A DNA stretch of 47,123 nucleotides from Phycisphaerae bacterium. Its GTDB lineage: Bacteria; Planctomycetota; Phycisphaerae; JAAYCJ01. Every line of letters begins with the position of its first letter. Positions within the stretch are counted from its first letter, which is position 1. Both the position numbers and the translations under genes were made by a program. Below the pieces are notes generated by a model. The model was not told where the DNA came from, made no database searches, and worked only from the letters and a program-made list of their open reading frames with translations. The DNA lies in the NCBI GenBank assembly GCA_012729815.1, contig JAAYCJ010000052.1:1-47123 (forward strand), given 5' to 3'. Positions 22,094-29,691 of this stretch are shown in pieces.

Positions 22094-22099
22094 ATTATA
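22094..22099 (-). promoter_or_regulatory. Consensus -10 box upstream of the second sigma gene
   Basis: A perfect TATAAT on the minus strand, 285 bases before the sigma start codon. A TTGACA lies 30 bases further upstream, too far to be its -35 box, so this promoter may depend on an activator or on another sigma factor. Confidence 0.4.
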
Positions 22100-22152
22100 C
22101 TCGATTTTTGGGTTCGTGTGCTTGATTTCTGTCAAGCAGGGGTTAAAGGCAT

Positions 22153-22169
22153 TGGTTCCCAGAGAACCA
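22153..22169 (-). terminator. Hairpin after the 22196-22825 gene
   Basis: TGGTTC and GAACCA form a 6-bp stem 27 bases after the stop codon of the upstream operon. There is no T-run, so termination is uncertain. Confidence 0.3.
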
Positions 22170-22195
22170 GGCGGGGGATACGAACGTCTATTATA

Positions 22196-22825
22196 TTACC
22201 GCGGAATCGGCTGGATCGTCAAGACAAGATTTCCCTCGTCCATCCGGATTTGCTCGACCCGCACATCGTAGTCGCTGTTGGGATAACGGAAGCGGTTGGG
22301 AACAACGAGGTTCTGAAGGGGTTTGGAGAGGACTTGCTCCACGTGCTCCTGGATCAGCGATTGGGGAACGGGCCAGGCGCCGACGCGTACTTGTAAACCA
22401 TGAATTTCTATGTTATTCGGGTCAAGATGGATGCGGGCGGAGAGGCTCGCCAGCATCGGGGCGCCGTGGAACTGCACGATGGCCCCAGCCTTGAAGCAGC
22501 CATCCTGCCAGGCGACGGCCGGCTGCGACAGCTCGTGGGGCAGCAGATCGGCAAATCGGGGATCGATCATGGCCCGGCCGCTGATCAGGCGGTTGACCTG
22601 GTCCTGGGAGAGGACAAACTCGAAAGGGGCCGGCTGTTGCATGCTGTTGTTGAAGACACGGGTAAGTTCGGTCAGTTCGTCGCGGATCTCCTGGCCGGCG
22701 TCGGGCGGCACGGCGACGGGATGATACCAGTCGGGTACGTGAAACAGCGACCAGCAGAAGGCCAGCGCCACGACGATCAGGGGGAACGGCAGGAGCAGCA
22801 GGATGAATCGCGTCCGTCGCTTCAT
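22196..22825 (-). CDS. Uncharacterised membrane-anchored protein
   Basis: A 209-residue protein with an uncleaved N-terminal anchor (RRTRFILLLLPFPLIVVALA, residues 4-23). The remainder would be outside the membrane. The segment FEFVLSQDQVNRLISG (near residue 68) resembles the substrate-cavity start of YpmS/DUF2140-like proteins, where a similar Leu-x-x-x-QxN pattern occurs; this similarity is weak. Later segments alternate strands (AIVQFHGAPMLASLSARIHL, YDVRVEQIRMDEGNLVLTI), in keeping with a TULIP-like or beta-rich fold. It is the third gene of the trpE operon, three bases after the fumarase-like gene. Function unknown. Confidence 0.72.
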   Translation of the reverse strand: MKRRTRFILLLLPFPLIVVALAFCWSLFHVPDWYHPVAVPPDAGQEIRDELTELTRVFNNSMQQPAPFEFVLSQDQVNRLISGRAMIDPRFADLLPHELSQPAVAWQDGCFKAGAIVQFHGAPMLASLSARIHLDPNNIEIHGLQVRVGAWPVPQSLIQEHVEQVLSKPLQNLVVPNRFRYPNSDYDVRVEQIRMDEGNLVLTIQPIPR

Positions 22826-22828
22826 GGG

Positions 22829-23383
22829 TCAGGCCTTCTGCGGTTCGAAGGGGTAGGCCCCGGCTCCGTGGGCGTCGTAGGCGACGATCAGGGGCAGATC
22901 CTCGACGATCAATTCCCGGATGGCCTCGGTTCCGAGGTCTTCGTAGGCCAGGAGCCGGGCGTTCTTGATGCAGCGGGCCAGCAGGGCTCCGAGACCGCCG
23001 GCGGCGGAAAAATGGACGGCTTGATGGCGGCGAAGGGCGTCGCGGACGGTTTGGCTGCGGTAGCCCTTGCCGATGGTGGCCCGAAGGCCGATTTCGAGGA
23101 GGCGAGGCGTGAAGCTGTCCATGCGTGAACTGGTGGTCGGGCCGGCGGAGCCGATGGGGCTACCCGGCCGGGCGGGTGTCGGGCCGACGAAGTAGATGAC
23201 CTGGTCGGTCAGGTCGACCGGCAGCGGCTGGTGCTGATCGAGCCGTTCGCAGAGGCGCTGATGGGCGGCGTCCCGGGCGGTCAGCACGCGGCCGGACAGC
23301 AGCACCCGCTGACCGGCGCGCAGCGTGACGGCCGTTTCAGCATCAAACGGTGCGGTCAACCTTATCGTTTCCCGTTCGTCCAC
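22829..23383 (-). CDS. Fumarate hydratase class I beta-type (C-terminal domain) protein
   Basis: A 184-residue protein matching the C-terminal/beta subunit of iron-sulfur hydro-lyases (FumA C-terminus, TtdB-like). The marks are VLLSGRVLTARDAAHQRL near residues 27-44, IYFVGPTPARPGSPIGSAGP with TTSSRMDSF following, IGKGYRSQTVRDAL, and AAGGLGALLA. In two-subunit fumarases and tartrate dehydratases this part binds substrate, while the alpha subunit holds the 4Fe-4S cluster. No alpha subunit gene lies nearby, so it must pair with one elsewhere or has another role. The GTG start at 23383 sits two bases after the trpE stop, with AGGGA inside the trpE end, implying coupling. Confidence 0.88.
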   Translation of the reverse strand: MDERETIRLTAPFDAETAVTLRAGQRVLLSGRVLTARDAAHQRLCERLDQHQPLPVDLTDQVIYFVGPTPARPGSPIGSAGPTTSSRMDSFTPRLLEIGLRATIGKGYRSQTVRDALRRHQAVHFSAAGGLGALLARCIKNARLLAYEDLGTEAIRELIVEDLPLIVAYDAHGAGAYPFEPQKA

Positions 23384-23385
23384 AG

Positions 23386-24885
23386 CTATCCCTTGAGGTA
23401 CTTTTCGGCGGTTTCGATGGCTTTGAGTTGGCCTTTGGCCTTGTTGATGGTTTCCTGGTATTCGTTTTCGGGCACGCTGTCGGCGACGAGTCCGGCTCCG
23501 ACCTGGACGTAGGCTTTGCGGCCCTGCAGGACCAGTGTTCGCAGGGCGATGCAGGTGTCCATGTTGCCGGAGAAATCGACGTATCCGACGGCTCCGGCGT
23601 AGGGTCCGCGTTTGGTCGGTTCGAACTCGTCGATGATCTCCATGGCGCGGACCTTCGGCGCGCCGCTGACCGTGCCGACCGGAAGGGTGGCCCGGAGGGC
23701 GTCGAACGCGGTGCGGTCCGGGGCGAGCGTGCCCTGGACGTTGGAGCTGATGTGCATCACATGGCTGTAGCGTTCGACGGCCATGACGTCGTCGAGCTTG
23801 ACCGAACCGAGTTCGCAGACCTTGCCGACGTCGTTGCGGCCCAGATCGACGAGCATGATGTGCTCAGCCCGCTCCTTTGGGTCGGCCAGGAGTTCGGTTT
23901 CGAGGGCCTTGTCCTCGTCTTCCGTCCTGCCGCGACGGCGTGTGCCGGCGAGCGGCCGGTTGGTCACGATGCGGTCCTCGACGCGGCACATGATCTCGGG
24001 GCTGGCCCCGACCAGCGTGCATTGCGGGCTCTTGAGGTGGAACATGAAGGGCGAGGGGTTGATCACCCGCAGGGCCCGGTAGATGCTGAACGGGTCGGCC
24101 TCGGTGTCGACGGTGAGGCGTTGCGAGAGGACGACCTGGAAGATGTCGCCGGCTTTGATGTATTCCTTGCAGCGGTCGACGGCGGCTTCGAAGTCGCCGC
24201 GTTTGAAATTGCTGGTGAACCGCGGGGACGGATCGGAGTCCAGGTTGACCGGCTGAAGCGGCAGCGGCAGCGGGGCGGCGAGGCGGTCGAGGATGCGCTC
24301 GATTCGGCCGCACGCCTGGATGTAGGCCCGTTTGGGGTCGTCGGCGATCATCGCGTTGCTGACCACCTTGATCGTCTTGGTCACGTGGTCGAAGACGACC
24401 ATGTCCGGATAGAGGCCAAAGAGCAGGTCGGGCAGCCCGCGATCGTCATGCGGCGTTTGCGGCAGGCGCTCGTAGTAGCGGATCATGTCGTAGCCGGCGT
24501 AGCCGACCACGCCGCCGAGGAACCGCGGCAGCTCGGGCAGGTGGACGGCCCGGTACGGCCGCAGGAGGTTTTCCAGCTCCGCCACCGGGTCGGCGGTTTC
24601 CAGCCGCCGGGCCCGGTCGCCCTCGCTGATCTGGACCTCCCGGCCGCGGGCGTCGAAGACCAGGATCGGGTCGACGGAGAGGAACGAATACCGTGCGATC
24701 TTCTCGCCTCCGACCACGCTCTCGAGCAGGAACGAATGCGAGCTCTGAGCCGCCAGCCGGGCGTAGGCGCTGACCGGCGTGAGGTTGTCCGAGAGGACCT
24801 GGGCGAAGACCGGAACCACGTTGACTCCGCCCTGTGCCAACCGGCTGAACTCGCCATATTCGGGATACACCGTCAATGCCGCCAT
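23386..24885 (-). CDS. trpE: Anthranilate synthase component I
   Basis: Converts chorismate with ammonia from component II to anthranilate, the first step of tryptophan synthesis. The 499-residue protein contains the feedback-site LLES motif (SFLLESVVGGEKIARYSF), the chorismate-binding RPLAGTRRRGRTEDEDKALE, DLGRNDVGKVCELGSVKL, and TVSGAPKVRAMEIIDEFEP with GAVGYVDFSGNMDTCIALRT. These favour TrpE over PabB, though the two families are close. There is no fused or adjacent trpG, and no other trp gene. A good promoter lies at 24926-24954 with a leader of about 35 bases, too short for a classical attenuator. It heads an operon with the fumarase-like gene and a membrane-anchored protein. Confidence 0.93.
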   Translation of the reverse strand: MAALTVYPEYGEFSRLAQGGVNVVPVFAQVLSDNLTPVSAYARLAAQSSHSFLLESVVGGEKIARYSFLSVDPILVFDARGREVQISEGDRARRLETADPVAELENLLRPYRAVHLPELPRFLGGVVGYAGYDMIRYYERLPQTPHDDRGLPDLLFGLYPDMVVFDHVTKTIKVVSNAMIADDPKRAYIQACGRIERILDRLAAPLPLPLQPVNLDSDPSPRFTSNFKRGDFEAAVDRCKEYIKAGDIFQVVLSQRLTVDTEADPFSIYRALRVINPSPFMFHLKSPQCTLVGASPEIMCRVEDRIVTNRPLAGTRRRGRTEDEDKALETELLADPKERAEHIMLVDLGRNDVGKVCELGSVKLDDVMAVERYSHVMHISSNVQGTLAPDRTAFDALRATLPVGTVSGAPKVRAMEIIDEFEPTKRGPYAGAVGYVDFSGNMDTCIALRTLVLQGRKAYVQVGAGLVADSVPENEYQETINKAKGQLKAIETAEKYLKG

Positions 24886-24925
24886 GTGCAGTTCTCATCC
24901 CAGATGGACCAAGGTTTGCGGTTGT

Positions 24926-24954
24926 ATTGTATCTGTCCGCGCGGGCGATTCCAA
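24926..24954 (-). promoter_or_regulatory. Predicted promoter of the trpE operon
   Basis: On the minus strand TTGGAA (24954-24949) and TACAAT (24931-24926) are separated by 17 bases, with the start site about 35 bases before the trpE ATG. Confidence 0.6.
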
Positions 24955-25139
24955 TTGCCGTTTCCGGCGGGAGGTGCGACCGAGCCCGCCGGGGTGCGGG
25001 TTCGGATCGAAGCGGTCGAGTCGGCAGAAGGGCAGACCCTTTCCCAGCGGCTGAAGGACATGGTTGGGGCTATGGAACCTGCCTTCTGATATGACGGAGA
25101 ACTGTGACCACTACCTGCACGGAACCCCCAGGAAGTGAG
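24955..25139 (+). pseudogene. Possible gene remnants between trpE and the DUF2283 gene
   Basis: Two short plus-strand frames look protein-like. One (TTG at 24955 to TGA at 25087-25089) contains VRVRIEAVESAEGQTLSQRL. The other (ATG 25092 to TGA 25139) reads MTENCDHYLHGTPRK. Neither has a clear ribosome-binding site, and the first begins inside the trpE promoter. They may be remains of a decayed gene. I do not recognise a family. Confidence 0.25.
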
Positions 25140-25177
25140 CGCCCTTCTCGCAGGGCACGTCGGTACTGCATTCGCCC

Positions 25178-25378
25178 TCAACTTGTTTCGAAGGTCAGTT
25201 TCCGAAGGTTCAGTTGTTCCGAGCGTTTAGAGAGATGCAGGATTTCGACGCCTACCACCTCGTTACGGTCGTTGAAATCCACGACGATCCCCGGCGAGAC
25301 TTCCTCTGCCTCCACGATCTGAGAGTCATCCAGAGAGAGGTAGAGGGCGTCAGCTTGCTGATCGACCTTGAGTTTCAC
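25178..25378 (-). CDS. DUF2283 family small protein
   Basis: A 66-residue protein matching DUF2283: KVDQQADALYLSLDD, then VSPGIVVDFNDRNEVVGVEI and LHLSKR. Members often sit beside DUF4258 genes and have been suggested to be antitoxin-like; no such partner is seen here. The start is GTG at 25378, with TGAGG overlapping the ackA stop codon eight bases upstream, so it is translated as the third gene of the pta-ackA unit. Its biochemical role is unknown. Confidence 0.8.
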   Translation of the reverse strand: MKLKVDQQADALYLSLDDSQIVEAEEVSPGIVVDFNDRNEVVGVEILHLSKRSEQLNLRKLTFETS

Positions 25379-25387
25379 CGTCCGGCC

Positions 25388-26608
25388 TCATGAAACTCCC
25401 GCGTCGCTGGGGCTGGCGTTGGCTACGAGGCGGTGGCTGTCGCGGGCGATGGCGAGTTCCTCGTTGGTCGGGATCACCAGGATTTCCACTTCGCCGCGCG
25501 GGTCGCTGATCGACTGGCCGGCGGGCACGTTCTTGAGCTGGCGGTTGCGGTTCTCGTCGAGGACGATGCCGAGGTGCTCCATGTCCCGCAGGATCATCTC
25601 GCGCATGTGCCAGGCGTTTTCGCCGACGCCGCCGGTGAAAACGAGTGCGTCGGCCTGGCCGACCTCGACCATGTAGGCGCCGAGGTACTTGCGGACCCGG
25701 CGGGCGAAGATTTCCAGGGCCAGTCCGGCCCGATCGCTACCCTTTTCGGCGGCGGCGGTCACGTCGCGCATGTCGCGCGAGACGCCGGAGATTCCGAGCA
25801 GCCCGCTCTGTTTTTCCAGGGCCTGGCGAATACTGTCAACGCTCATGCCGGCGACGCCGAGCATGTGGAAGACGATGGCGGTGTCGATGTCGCCGCATCG
25901 CGTGCCCATCACCAGCCCTTCGAGCGGGGTGAGGCCCATCGTGGTGTCGATGGCTTGGCCCTGGCGGACGGCGGCCATCGAGCAGCCGTTGCCCAGGTGC
26001 ATGGTGATCAGGTTGCACTCAGCCAGCGGTTTGCCCAGCAACTGGGCCGCCTGCTCCGAGACGTAGCGGTGGCTGGTGCCGTGGAAGCCGTACCGCCGGA
26101 CCCGGTGCTCCTCGTACCACGAGTAGGGCACGGCGTAGAGGTACGACGCGGGAGGCAGCGTGTGGAAGAAGGCGGTGTCGAAGACGGCCACCTGCGGAAT
26201 GTCCGGGAATATCTCCTGGCAGGCCTTGATGCCCGCGAGGTTGGCTGGGTTGTGCAGCGGGGCGAGTTGCGAGCAGCGGTCGATCTGGTCGATGACGGTC
26301 TGGTCGATGACCACGCTGTCGCGGAACTCCTCGCCGCCGTGGACCACGCGATGGCCCACCGCGGCCAGATCGTCCTGAAGGACGCCGGCGCCCTTGAGGA
26401 ACTCGGCGATCTTGGCGATGCCGGTCCGGTAGTCGCGGATGGGGGCGGTTTCCTTGGCTGAGACCTCGCCCGCCTTGTGCTCGGATTCGGCCTTGTCTGT
26501 GCCGATCCGCTCGATCAGGCCTTTGGCCAGTTCGCGCGAGTCGGTATTGACATCGAAGAGACGGTACTTGACGGAAGAGCTTCCGCAGTTGATTACGAGA
26601 ATCTTCAT
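25388..26608 (-). CDS. ackA: Acetate kinase
   Basis: Interconverts acetyl phosphate plus ADP with acetate plus ATP. The 406-residue protein has the family N-terminus MKILVINCGSSSVKYRLFDV, the GHRVVHGGEEF block, FHGTSHRYVSEQA, the nucleotide-binding HLGNGCSMAAV, and GGVGENAWHMREMI. These include the phosphate-binding asparagine, the active-site histidine and the catalytic arginine regions, all intact. It follows pta by 34 bases in the usual order, so the pair forms the acetyl-CoA to acetate route that yields ATP in fermentation or overflow and runs in reverse for acetate uptake. Confidence 0.97.
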   Translation of the reverse strand: MKILVINCGSSSVKYRLFDVNTDSRELAKGLIERIGTDKAESEHKAGEVSAKETAPIRDYRTGIAKIAEFLKGAGVLQDDLAAVGHRVVHGGEEFRDSVVIDQTVIDQIDRCSQLAPLHNPANLAGIKACQEIFPDIPQVAVFDTAFFHTLPPASYLYAVPYSWYEEHRVRRYGFHGTSHRYVSEQAAQLLGKPLAECNLITMHLGNGCSMAAVRQGQAIDTTMGLTPLEGLVMGTRCGDIDTAIVFHMLGVAGMSVDSIRQALEKQSGLLGISGVSRDMRDVTAAAEKGSDRAGLALEIFARRVRKYLGAYMVEVGQADALVFTGGVGENAWHMREMILRDMEHLGIVLDENRNRQLKNVPAGQSISDPRGEVEILVIPTNEELAIARDSHRLVANASPSDAGVS

Positions 26609-26642
26609 CGGCGCATGTTCTCCGGGGAAATGGGACGCCGGG

Positions 26643-27782
26643 CTAGGCCTCGGCGGCCGCCTGGGTCTGGATGTCGCGTTCGCGGAGCGATTCGTGGTCG
26701 GCCCATGAATGCCGGGCCTTCTTGTCCTGGGCCTGAAGGGCGGTGATCGCCACCGCGTCCACGATGTCCTGCCATCGGCATCCGCGCGACAGGTCGTTGA
26801 TCGGCATGTCGAGGCCCTGGAGGATCGGGCCGATGGCCCGTCCGCGGGCGAAACGTTCGGTCAGCTTGTATCCGATGTTGCCGGCGTTGAGGTCCGGGAA
26901 GATCAGCACGTTGGCCCGGCCCGCGATCGGCGAGTCCTTGGCCTTGCGCGAGGCGACGGAAGGAACGATCGCCGCGTCGAGTTGGAGTTCGCCGTCGGCT
27001 TTGTACCCGGTGTCGCGCTGGCGGAAGAGCTCGACCGCCTGGATGACCTTGTCCACCAGGGGGTGCTTGGCTGAGCCGTAGGTGGAGAAGCTCAGGAAGG
27101 CGATCAGCGGCTCGCTCTGGAGCAGCAGTTGGCAGTGCTGGGCCGAGGCGATCGCGATATCGACAAGTTGCTCAGCGGTCGGATCGGGCACGCAGCCGCT
27201 GTCCGCGTAGATCATCGATCCGTTGACGCCGAATTCGGTGCAAGGGGTCACCATCAGGAAGAAGCTGGAGACGGTCTTGAGTCCCTCGGCGACGCCGACG
27301 CACTGGAGTGATGACTGGATGACCTTGGGCGTGGGGCTGATGGAACCGGCGACCATGCCGTCGGCGATGCCCGCCCGCACCAGCGAAGCCCCGAAAAACA
27401 GCGAGTCGGTGATGACCTGGCGGGCCTGTTCCTCGGTCACGCCTTTGTGCCGCCGTCGCTCGAAGTAGTTCTGGGCGAACCAGTCCTGCAGACCGCTGCG
27501 GTGCGGATCGATGATCGTCGCCCGCTGCAGATTCAGGTTCATCTCGGCGGCCCGGCGCAGAAGCTGCTCGGGGTCGCCCAGGAGGATGATTTCGGCCATG
27601 CCGTCGCGAAGGACGTAGTCGGCGGCCTGGAGGACCCGTTCGTCTTCGGGTTCGGCCAGGGTGATGGTCTGGCGATTGGCCCTGGCGCGGTCGCGGATTT
27701 CGTCAAGAATGGCCAGTCCGACCGACTCCTCGGAACCCGCGTCGCCCGTTTCGGGTTTCCGGGCCGATTCGTTCGCTGACAT
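26643..27782 (-). CDS. pta: Phosphate acetyltransferase
   Basis: Converts acetyl-CoA and phosphate to acetyl phosphate. The 379-residue protein is the short form, consisting of the PTA/PTB catalytic domain with no N-terminal regulatory domain: TITLAEPEDERVLQAADYVL near residue 39, DGMVAGSISPTPKVIQSSLQ in the active-site region, and NVLIFPDLNAGNIGYKLTER toward the C-terminus with the phosphate-contacting GPILQGLDMPINDLSRGC. GAGGAGG lies seven bases before the ATG. A strong promoter is predicted at 27817-27845, driving pta, ackA and the DUF2283 gene. The end is an alanine/glutamine tail of no known role. Confidence 0.96.
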   Translation of the reverse strand: MSANESARKPETGDAGSEESVGLAILDEIRDRARANRQTITLAEPEDERVLQAADYVLRDGMAEIILLGDPEQLLRRAAEMNLNLQRATIIDPHRSGLQDWFAQNYFERRRHKGVTEEQARQVITDSLFFGASLVRAGIADGMVAGSISPTPKVIQSSLQCVGVAEGLKTVSSFFLMVTPCTEFGVNGSMIYADSGCVPDPTAEQLVDIAIASAQHCQLLLQSEPLIAFLSFSTYGSAKHPLVDKVIQAVELFRQRDTGYKADGELQLDAAIVPSVASRKAKDSPIAGRANVLIFPDLNAGNIGYKLTERFARGRAIGPILQGLDMPINDLSRGCRWQDIVDAVAITALQAQDKKARHSWADHESLRERDIQTQAAAEA

Positions 27783-27816
27783 GATCCAACCTCCTCAAGT
27801 TCAGGGATAAATCCTC

Positions 27817-27845
27817 ATTGTAAGGTGGTACTGGACAAATTTCAA
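27817..27845 (-). promoter_or_regulatory. Predicted promoter of pta-ackA-DUF2283
   Basis: On the minus strand TTGAAA (27845-27840) and TACAAT (27822-27817) are separated by 17 bases. Transcription would start about 28 bases before the pta ATG. Confidence 0.65.
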
Positions 27846-27980
27846 TGTGAAGATTCAGTTTACCGGTCCTTTGGGCGTGGCACGGAACGGCCGCCGCTGC
27901 GTTCGTAATCCCTTGTTGGGTATCGGCATAGTCGAGCGGCCGATCAAGTTGCATGGGCCGATGCGGCGGCCGCCGGACCG

Positions 27981-28026
27981 GTAAAAGCGGACAGCCCACC
28001 GCCCGAAACCGGTACGGTGGGCCGTC
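27981..28026 (-). terminator. Intrinsic terminator of glnA
   Basis: On the minus strand GCCCACCG (28022-28015 region read as complement) pairs with CGGTGGGC over eight perfect bases, extended by an outer GAC/GTC pair, and is followed by CGCTTTTAC. It lies about 26 bases after the glnA stop codon. Confidence 0.65.
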
Positions 28027-28051
28027 GCGAGCCGCACCTGCTCTAGAGTCG

Positions 28052-29407
28052 TCAGAGGATCGGGAGATAACGGTCCAGTTCGTAGTTGGTCACGTAGGTC
28101 CGGTAGTTATCCCACTCGATCTTCTTGTTGTCGATCAGCTTGGTGAAGATATGGTCGCCGAGGGCCTCCTTGAGCAGTTCGGAGCGCTCCGCGATGGCGA
28201 TGGCCTCGCCGAGGGAACCGGGCAGCGAGTCGATGCCCTTTTCGATCCGGCGTTCGGGGGTCATTTCGAAGATATCCTCTTCGGTCGGCGGCATCAGGTC
28301 GTACTTGCCCTCGATGCCCTTGAGGCCAGCGGCGAGCATGACCGCGAACGCCAGGTAGGGGTTGCAGGAGGGATCGGGGAACCGCAGTTCGATGCGGGTG
28401 GCCTTCTCCTTGCCCGGCTTGTACAGCGGGACGCGGACGAGGGCCGAGCGGTTGCGGCGGGCCCAACTGATGTAGACGGGGGCCTCGTAGCCGGGCACCA
28501 GGCGTTTGAACGAGTTGACCCACTGGTTGGTCACCAGGCAGATTTCCGGAGCGTGCCTCAGGACGCCGGCGATGTAGTGCCTGGCGTCGGCCGAGAGGTT
28601 GAGCTTGTCCTGCTTGTCGAAGAAGGCGTTCTGGCCGCCCTTGAACAGCGACTGGTGGACGTGCATGCCGCTGCCGTTTTGTCCGAAGAGGGGCTTGGGC
28701 ATGAAGGTGGCGTAGACTCCGTGCTTGAGGGCGATTTCCTTGACCACCAGGCGGTAGGTCATCGCGTTGTCGGCCATCGAAATGGCATCGCTGTACCGCA
28801 GGTCGATCTCATGCTGCGACGGGGCGACCTCGTGGTGCGAGTACTCCACCGGGATTCCCATCGCCTGGAGGGACAGCACGGTGTGCCGCCGCAGATCGCT
28901 GGCCACGTCCAGGGGGGTCAGGTCGAAATAGCCGCCGGCGTCGAGGGTGACCGTGCCGGCTGCGTCCTTGAAGTAGAAGTACTCGAGTTCCGGGCCCACG
29001 TAGAAGTGGGTGTAGCCCATCTCGCCGGCCTTCTTGAGCATGCGCTTGAGGCAGCCGCGCGGGTCGCCCACGTAGGGCTCGCCGCCGGGCATGCGCACGT
29101 CGCAGAACATGCGGCCGACCGCGATGTCTCCATTTTCCGACCGCCAGGGCAGGATCTGGAAGGTCGTCGGATCGGGCATGGCGATCATGTCGCTCTCATC
29201 GATCCGGGCGTAGCCCTGGATGCTGGACCCGTCGAACCCCATGCCGTCCTCGAGGGCCTCGGTCAGCTCGTCGGTGGTGATGGCGAAACTCTTGAGGAAC
29301 CCGAGGATGTCGGTAAACCAGAGGCGGACGAACTTGACGTTCCGGTCCTTGACCGCCTTGAGGACATCGTCGGCGTTCTTGCAGTTGAGCGGCTCACGAC
29401 TTGACAT
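28052..29407 (-). CDS. glnA: Type I glutamine synthetase (GSI-alpha-like)
   Basis: Joins ammonia to glutamate using ATP. The 451-residue protein has EDGMGFDGSSIQGYARI, the metal-site VGPELEYFYF and VEYSHHEVAPSQHEIDL, the NGSGMHVHQSLFK glutamate-site block, NPYLAFAVMLAAGLKGIEG, and the SLGEAI segment near the C-terminus. Where adenylylated enzymes have NLYDLPPEE, this one reads DIFEMTPER, with Phe at the tyrosine, so control by adenylylation is unlikely and it is closer to the GSI-alpha group. Two in-frame ATGs exist; AAGGAG (29419-29414) touches the first (29413) and is six bases before the second (29407), so 29407 is chosen. Confidence 0.96.
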   Translation of the reverse strand: MSSREPLNCKNADDVLKAVKDRNVKFVRLWFTDILGFLKSFAITTDELTEALEDGMGFDGSSIQGYARIDESDMIAMPDPTTFQILPWRSENGDIAVGRMFCDVRMPGGEPYVGDPRGCLKRMLKKAGEMGYTHFYVGPELEYFYFKDAAGTVTLDAGGYFDLTPLDVASDLRRHTVLSLQAMGIPVEYSHHEVAPSQHEIDLRYSDAISMADNAMTYRLVVKEIALKHGVYATFMPKPLFGQNGSGMHVHQSLFKGGQNAFFDKQDKLNLSADARHYIAGVLRHAPEICLVTNQWVNSFKRLVPGYEAPVYISWARRNRSALVRVPLYKPGKEKATRIELRFPDPSCNPYLAFAVMLAAGLKGIEGKYDLMPPTEEDIFEMTPERRIEKGIDSLPGSLGEAIAIAERSELLKEALGDHIFTKLIDNKKIEWDNYRTYVTNYELDRYLPIL

Positions 29408-29598
29408 ATTCATCTCCTTGTCGAAAAACGCGTTCGCACGTTGATTCCATCGCTACGCAGCCCAGGCACAACTTTGGCGTCCGCTGCGCTTGGGGTGTTT
29501 CTATGCAATCGCCATGCCAAAACTGCGGCAAATGCGCAAGTATTGGTTCGGCAGTCGGTTGCAGTGCATATGGGTGTTTGGCGCGCCCCGGGGGTCGG

Positions 29599-29641
29599 CT
29601 ACAAAATCGTAGATCGACCGCGGCAATGTACGATTTTGTAG
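29599..29641. repeat. 13-bp inverted repeat in the glnA upstream region
   Basis: CTACAAAATCGTA (29599-29611) and its exact complement (29629-29641) are separated by 17 bases. The right arm continues into TAGAATGTATGTCCCCC, which resembles the arm of the palindrome at 443-500 with a four-base insertion. It lies between the end of the GH42 gene and glnA, so it may be a degenerate REP-type element or the terminator of the recO-glycosidase operon. Confidence 0.6.
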
Positions 29642-29691
29642 AATGTATGTCCCCCATATGGCCCGGTTTTGCCCCCCGACGCGCACTGGCG

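Larger units (their letters stand above)
21810..22195 (-). other. Long leader of the second sigma factor gene
   Basis: This stretch between the sigma start codon and the upstream gene holds no ORF on the sigma strand that looks coding. The nearest consensus -10 box for the sigma gene lies at its far end (22099-22094), so most of it should be untranslated leader. It contains several possible stems on the minus strand, including GTTGC-ACGGG-GCAAC nested inside a CCTG/CAGG pair (around 22020-22055). I recognise no known riboswitch. Confidence 0.5.

Noticed and set aside
22030-22110. Known riboswitch in the second sigma gene leader
   Set aside because: I compared it by eye with cyclic-di-GMP, SAM, fluoride and tmRNA/SRP consensus elements and found no match. 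It stays an unassigned leader.
24886-24955. Attenuator or T-box for trpE
   Set aside because: With the predicted promoter the leader is about 35 bases, too short for either, and no Trp-rich leader peptide is visible.
23350-25089. 579-codon plus-strand frame opposite trpE
   Set aside because: It is an antisense shadow of trpE with a composition typical of GC-rich non-coding frames. Only its last 45 codons look protein-like and are listed separately as a possible remnant.
27953-29404. 483-codon plus-strand frame opposite glnA
   Set aside because: It mirrors the codon structure of glnA, has no ribosome-binding site and resembles no known protein.
29414-29598. Possible sigma-54 promoter near glnA
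   Set aside because: A GG-N10-GC pattern occurs on the plus strand, but glnA is on the minus strand and no matching -24/-12 element was seen there.
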